This document shows positions 60,687-64,000 of a DNA stretch of 64,000 nt, one piece after another; positions within the stretch are counted from its first letter, which is position 1; each line of letters begins with the position of its first letter. The DNA lies in contig NZ_JACVAE010000001.1 in NCBI RefSeq assembly GCF_014851675.1, positions 1,736,001 through 1,800,000 of the forward strand, read 5' to 3'. A program made the translations under genes and the position numbers. Below the pieces are notes generated by a model. It was not told where the DNA came from and made no database searches. It saw only the letters and a list, made by a program, of their open reading frames with translations. The stretch is from Rhizobium sp. ARZ01 (GTDB lineage Bacteria > Pseudomonadota > Alphaproteobacteria > Rhizobiales > Rhizobiaceae).

Positions 60687-61514
60687 TCACGCCACCTGGC
60701 GAGCCTGAGCCATCTTGATCTGCGTCAGCGTGTCCAGGTTCTGGTTGACCCGGCAATAAAATTCCTCGTCGATGAAAGGACGCAGCATGAAGTCGTTGCC
60801 ACCCGCCTTCAGGAAGCGGGCTGACAACAAGCGATCCGTGGACGAGGAAACGCCGATGATGCGCAGTTGATGCGAACCGACGGTGGCACGGATCCGCCGG
60901 GTCAACTCGAAGCCATCAATATCGGGCATATTGTAGTCGGTGACCATCAAGCCGATATCCGGATTGGCCTTGAGGGTGGCAAGCGCCACCGCCCCACTCT
61001 CGGCAGTGCTGACCCGGAAATTGTAGCGCTTCAGGCGCGTGGTAAGTAGTGCGCGCGCGGTCGGGCTGTCGTCGACGATAAGCACGTGATGCCGATGGTT
61101 CGTCAGGAACCTGCAGACGGATTCGGCGAGCATGTCGACGGCAAAGACGCTGTCCTTGATGATATAGTCAACGATCTCCTTTGAGAGCAGATGATCGCGT
61201 GTCTGCTGATGGAACGTACCGGTAAATACGATCGTCGGGACGCTGAGATCGACCAGGTAGTTCAACGCCTCTCCGTTCTCTGCACCGGGAAGATTGATAT
61301 TGGATATGGCGAGCGTGACAGGATCGGAAGTCCTGTCATAGGCTTCTTCCAGCTCCTGGAAGCTTCTGCAGACCTCAACCTCGAGCCCGAACAATTCTTT
61401 CAGACGGGTACCGATCATCGAAGTGAAAACATTGGAATCTTCGGCCAGCAGGATGCGGTGATGAGCTAGCGACGCACCGGAATATTGCATACCGGAGATA
61501 CCGATGAATGACAT
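60687..61514 (-). CDS. Double-receiver response regulator
   Basis: A 275-residue protein of two CheY-like receiver domains without an output domain. The second (about 142-260) is canonical: DD at 148-149, phospho-acceptor D193 in VTDYNMPDIDG, and a late RPF segment in place of the usual KP. The first (about 19-135) keeps the acidic pair (E25, D26) and K120, but has N72 where the phospho-acceptor Asp should be (AISNINLPG). It is therefore probably a pseudo-receiver. No histidine kinase is adjacent. The output could be protein-protein contact, as in CheY-like or c-di-GMP-linked systems. Confidence 0.87.
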   Translation of the reverse strand: MSFIGISGMQYSGASLAHHRILLAEDSNVFTSMIGTRLKELFGLEVEVCRSFQELEEAYDRTSDPVTLAISNINLPGAENGEALNYLVDLSVPTIVFTGTFHQQTRDHLLSKEIVDYIIKDSVFAVDMLAESVCRFLTNHRHHVLIVDDSPTARALLTTRLKRYNFRVSTAESGAVALATLKANPDIGLMVTDYNMPDIDGFELTRRIRATVGSHQLRIIGVSSSTDRLLSARFLKAGGNDFMLRPFIDEEFYCRVNQNLDTLTQIKMAQARQVA

Positions 61515-61837
61515 TTCTTGCCTTCAGACTTGGGAGGTTAACGTGCTGCGAGCCGATACAGCCAATCGGCGACACACTGCACCGGACCCATGCATGGTCC
61601 GATCCGAAGAGATCATCCACTCTTCGGGCAATAAGCACAGAGGTAAGGCTAACCCTTTGCAAAAGCGTTAAAACGCAACGCCACGAAAAGCTGTCGCGGC
61701 AGTCCGCTGTTAGGTCGTCCACGTTAAGCAGCTATGCTGTCGTGAGGGCACCCCGGCATGGCCGCCCACGTCCGGCCGGGAGAAGGGCAGTGGCGCAAGT
61801 TGCTCCCTACGCCACCACCGCAACCACAATGAAGATC
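61515..61837. other. Gap without a clear gene
   Basis: About 320 bp upstream of the response regulator. It contains a palindromic patch around 61584-61603 (GGACCCATGCATGGTCC) and must hold the regulator's promoter. No coding frame looks credible. Confidence 0.5.
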
Positions 61838-62101
61838 TTACTTGATAACGGCCGAACCGCCGCTGATCTCGACGTTCTCATCGCCGTTGAGCCCCACACG
61901 GTCGCCATTGGGAAGCGTGACGAAACAGCCGGAAGGGCAGACGGATTCAGTCTCGCCCGAAGCTAGGGCCAATTCCGTGCGACTGCCGTTTTCGACAATC
62001 GTCAGAACCACCGCGTCGCCGTCCTTGTTGGTGATCGATGCCGCAAGAGCCGGCGCAGTCATCGCGCCCGAGACAAGCAGCATTGCAAGCATTCGCGTCA
62101 T
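61838..62101 (-). CDS. Small secreted hypothetical protein
   Basis: An 87-residue protein with a signal peptide (MTRMLAMLLVSGAMTAPALA, cleavage near residue 20) and a short beta-rich mature part with two cysteines (CPSGC). It resembles many uncharacterised periplasmic proteins of Rhizobiales; no function is known. Confidence 0.72.
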   Translation of the reverse strand: MTRMLAMLLVSGAMTAPALAASITNKDGDAVVLTIVENGSRTELALASGETESVCPSGCFVTLPNGDRVGLNGDENVEISGGSAVIK

Positions 62102-62223
62102 TTCTGCCCGGCGCAGAGCGCCGCCCCTGTTTCAAACCCCGTGAGACCCTAGCCTCACTTTGAAGGTTTTGCATGTGTTTTATGACGCCAGCGCTGAATA
62201 TGGCATGAATACGGCATTCATTT

Positions 62224-64000
62224 TCAGCCGGTTTCGTCAGCCCCCTCCTCGACATTCTTAGGCTTCAGCCGCTGCACAGGCGGGGCTGCGACGGGAAGGC
62301 TTGTCTTGGCAGTGTCGATCAGGGCGGCAACGAGTTCCGCACTTTGCGCATCGATCGTGACCGGCACGGTTGCGGCCGCCGGCCCCGAGAGCGGTATTTC
62401 CTCGGCGCGCAGCCGCTCGAGCAGCGCGGTCCGCAGTTCCGTCTTGACGGAGCCGGCGTTCGAAACGTCGGCGACGAACGCGCGCAGTTCGAAGTCGAGC
62501 GTGGAACTGCTGAAATTGACGAACACCACCGATGGCTCTGGATTGCGCAATACCGGCTGGCTGGCAGCGACTTCGAGCAACAGATCCGCAACCTTGCGAG
62601 GGTCGTTGCCGGAATAGACGCTGACCGGAACCTCGATGCGCCCCAGCTTGTTGCGATGCGTCCAGTTGCCGACCGTGCCGTTGATCAGCACCGAGTTCGG
62701 CACGATGATCGTCTGACGCTGGAAGGTCTCGATTTCTGTGGCACGAACGGAAATGCGTTTTACATAGCCTTCCGTCGTACCGGCCACCACCCAGTCGCCG
62801 ACCTTGAACGGACGCTCGGCCAGAAGGATCAGGCCGGAGACGAAGTTCGACACGATGTTCTGAAGGCCGAAACCGATACCGAGCGAGAGAGCACCGGCGA
62901 CGAGCGCGAGGCTGGAGAGATCAATCCCGGCGGCCGAGATACCGATCAGGCCCGCAAGCCCTACGCCGGCATAGCCGATCGCCGTGCGCACCGAGTTGCG
63001 CACGCCAGGATCGACATGACTGCGCACCATGACCGTGCCGTCGAGCCAGCGCTGGAACCAACGCGTCACCACTAGGCCAAGCGCGAACAGCACGAGCCCC
63101 GCAAGTATGCCCACGATCGAGATGGAGATGCTGCCGATGTTGATCTCGGTGAAGAGCTGGTAGGCCCAGCTTTCGATGTCGCCGATCTGGAAACCCCACT
63201 GCAGCAGGATACCCGGCACCCCGAGAAAGAGCACGATCATGTAAATGCCAAGGCTGGCAGCCAGTCCCGCCTGGTCCATTGCGATGTCATTGAGGTGGTA
63301 GCGTTCCGCCAGTCTCTGCCCAAGGTAGGTCCTGGCAAATGCGCCCTGCACACCGATCGCCCGGCCGGAGAGAATCCCGATATACATGGTCACCAGGATC
63401 GCGCCGGTCACGACGATCTGGGTCGCCACGAAGCGGGCGAGCCCCACATAGCCGATGGTCGCCATGCCGATCAGGCCGAATCCGGTCAGCATAAGAAGCA
63501 TCGACAGCGCCCGCGGCCAGGGACGCCCCGCGCTGCTCGGATCCTCCCCCTCTCTCAACATCGGACGGATGAACGATATCCAGATGAGGATGAGGCCGAT
63601 CACGATCGAGGCAATCATGCTCTTGGCCACCGTCAGTACGACGGCGGAACCGAGTGCCACGCTGACGCCGCCCAGGAAGTAGTCGAGCGCATTGGCAAAT
63701 GCCATTGCGAAGATCGACCGCTCCAGCTTTCTTGCGCCCTCGTTCGAAACGCTGACCAGGCGCCACTCAGGACGCTTGGGTGCCAGGACAGCCCGGCTCA
63801 GCGCAGAAACGAAATAAAGACCGACGCAAACGGCAAACAGCGACGACACCATCGGCGCGATGTCCGGCCGCAGGACATTGAAGCTGTAGAGCAGCGAATA
63901 GCAGACAAAGGCAAAGGCCCCGACCGCGAACGTCGGAATCGTGATGGACCAGAAGGCGATCATCAGTCGGGTGATGTAGTGCGGCTTGTCGATGGTCTTG
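62224..64000 (-). CDS. Large MscS-type mechanosensitive channel (5' end outside window)
   Basis: The frame is open through the right edge, since the codons upstream of position 63963 continue without a stop. The N-terminus is therefore missing and at least 590 residues are seen. It has multiple membrane helices followed by the MscS pore and vestibule: SLALVAGALSLGIGFGLQNIVSNFVSGLILLAERPFKVGDWV, then TIIVPNSVLINGTVGNW. The membrane-rich upstream part points to the large, DUF3772-like MscS group, which releases solutes on osmotic downshift. Confidence 0.92.
   Translation of the reverse strand, partial: KTIDKPHYITRLMIAFWSITIPTFAVGAFAFVCYSLLYSFNVLRPDIAPMVSSLFAVCVGLYFVSALSRAVLAPKRPEWRLVSVSNEGARKLERSIFAMAFANALDYFLGGVSVALGSAVVLTVAKSMIASIVIGLILIWISFIRPMLREGEDPSSAGRPWPRALSMLLMLTGFGLIGMATIGYVGLARFVATQIVVTGAILVTMYIGILSGRAIGVQGAFARTYLGQRLAERYHLNDIAMDQAGLAASLGIYMIVLFLGVPGILLQWGFQIGDIESWAYQLFTEINIGSISISIVGILAGLVLFALGLVVTRWFQRWLDGTVMVRSHVDPGVRNSVRTAIGYAGVGLAGLIGISAAGIDLSSLALVAGALSLGIGFGLQNIVSNFVSGLILLAERPFKVGDWVVAGTTEGYVKRISVRATEIETFQRQTIIVPNSVLINGTVGNWTHRNKLGRIEVPVSVYSGNDPRKVADLLLEVAASQPVLRNPEPSVVFVNFSSSTLDFELRAFVADVSNAGSVKTELRTALLERLRAEEIPLSGPAAATVPVTIDAQSAELVAALIDTAKTSLPVAAPPVQRLKPKNVEEGADETG

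Noticed and set aside
1..64000. tRNA/rRNA genes, CRISPR arrays, insertion sequences, prophage or attachment sites.
   Set aside because: None of the expected repeats, transposase or integrase motifs, or tRNA-like structures was seen by eye.

Overview
The window looks like a chromosomal segment of a rhizobial alphaproteobacterium (Rhizobiaceae, Sinorhizobium/Ensifer/Rhizobium type). The evidence is a fixNOQP-fixG oxidase locus with FNR-type boxes and an fnrN gene, the rhizobial acpXL-fabZ-fabF-fabF-adh-lpxXL cluster for very-long-chain lipid A, the aerobic (cobN/cobW/cobO-type) cobalamin genes, DUF1127 genes and generally high GC. No tRNA, rRNA, insertion sequence, prophage or CRISPR array was seen. 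The left edge cuts fixG (3' end missing) and the right edge cuts a large MscS-type channel gene (5' end missing).

Layout: 1-6.7 kb holds microaerobic respiration genes (fixG, then fixNOQP on the minus strand) with two clean FNR boxes, a SRPBCC/VOC gene pair and a hemerythrin-like gene. 6.8-12.4 kb is the lipid A very-long-chain fatty acid operon (acpXL to lpxXL), which includes a ketosynthase homologue that has lost its catalytic cysteine. 12.8 kb is fnrN, the likely regulator of the fix genes. 13.5-18.1 kb is cobE-cobA-cobB-cobC-cobD. 18.4-21.8 kb holds a patatin-like lipase and two transporters. 21.8-29.5 kb is a second cobalamin unit (cobalamin riboswitch, cbtB-cbtA-cobP-cobW-cobN-GFA-cobO), followed by a repetitive peptidoglycan-binding protein and cobQ.

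34-38.4 kb holds a betaine/choline-type ABC importer followed by a homocysteine methyltransferase (bmt). 42-54 kb is the most unusual part. It holds a non-pyrrolysine MttB-family methylamine methyltransferase, a corrinoid protein, a methyl-THF:corrinoid methyltransferase (MtrH-like), a MetV-like plus MetF-like methylene-THF reductase pair, a RamA-like ASKHA activator, a double 4Fe-4S protein, a DUF1638 protein, a formyltransferase-fold protein and a small virulence-factor-family protein. Together they outline a corrinoid-dependent demethylation route of the kind best known from anaerobes, here in an organism with cbb3 oxidase and its own B12 synthesis. The methyl group would pass from a methylated amine to the corrinoid protein, then to THF, then be oxidised to methylene-THF. 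Bmt could take methyl groups to methionine.

Three of the proteins expected to touch the corrinoid protein (MttB-like, MtrH-like, ASKHA), and Bmt, carry Arg/Gly-rich low-complexity tails. The corrinoid protein has a strongly acidic N-terminus. I infer possible electrostatic docking.

54-64 kb holds a P-type cation ATPase, a LysR regulator beside a perfect palindrome, two DUF1127 proteins, an acetyltransferase, a GlxA/AraC-type regulator, a two-receiver response regulator whose first receiver lacks the phospho-acceptor Asp, a small secreted protein and the MscS channel.
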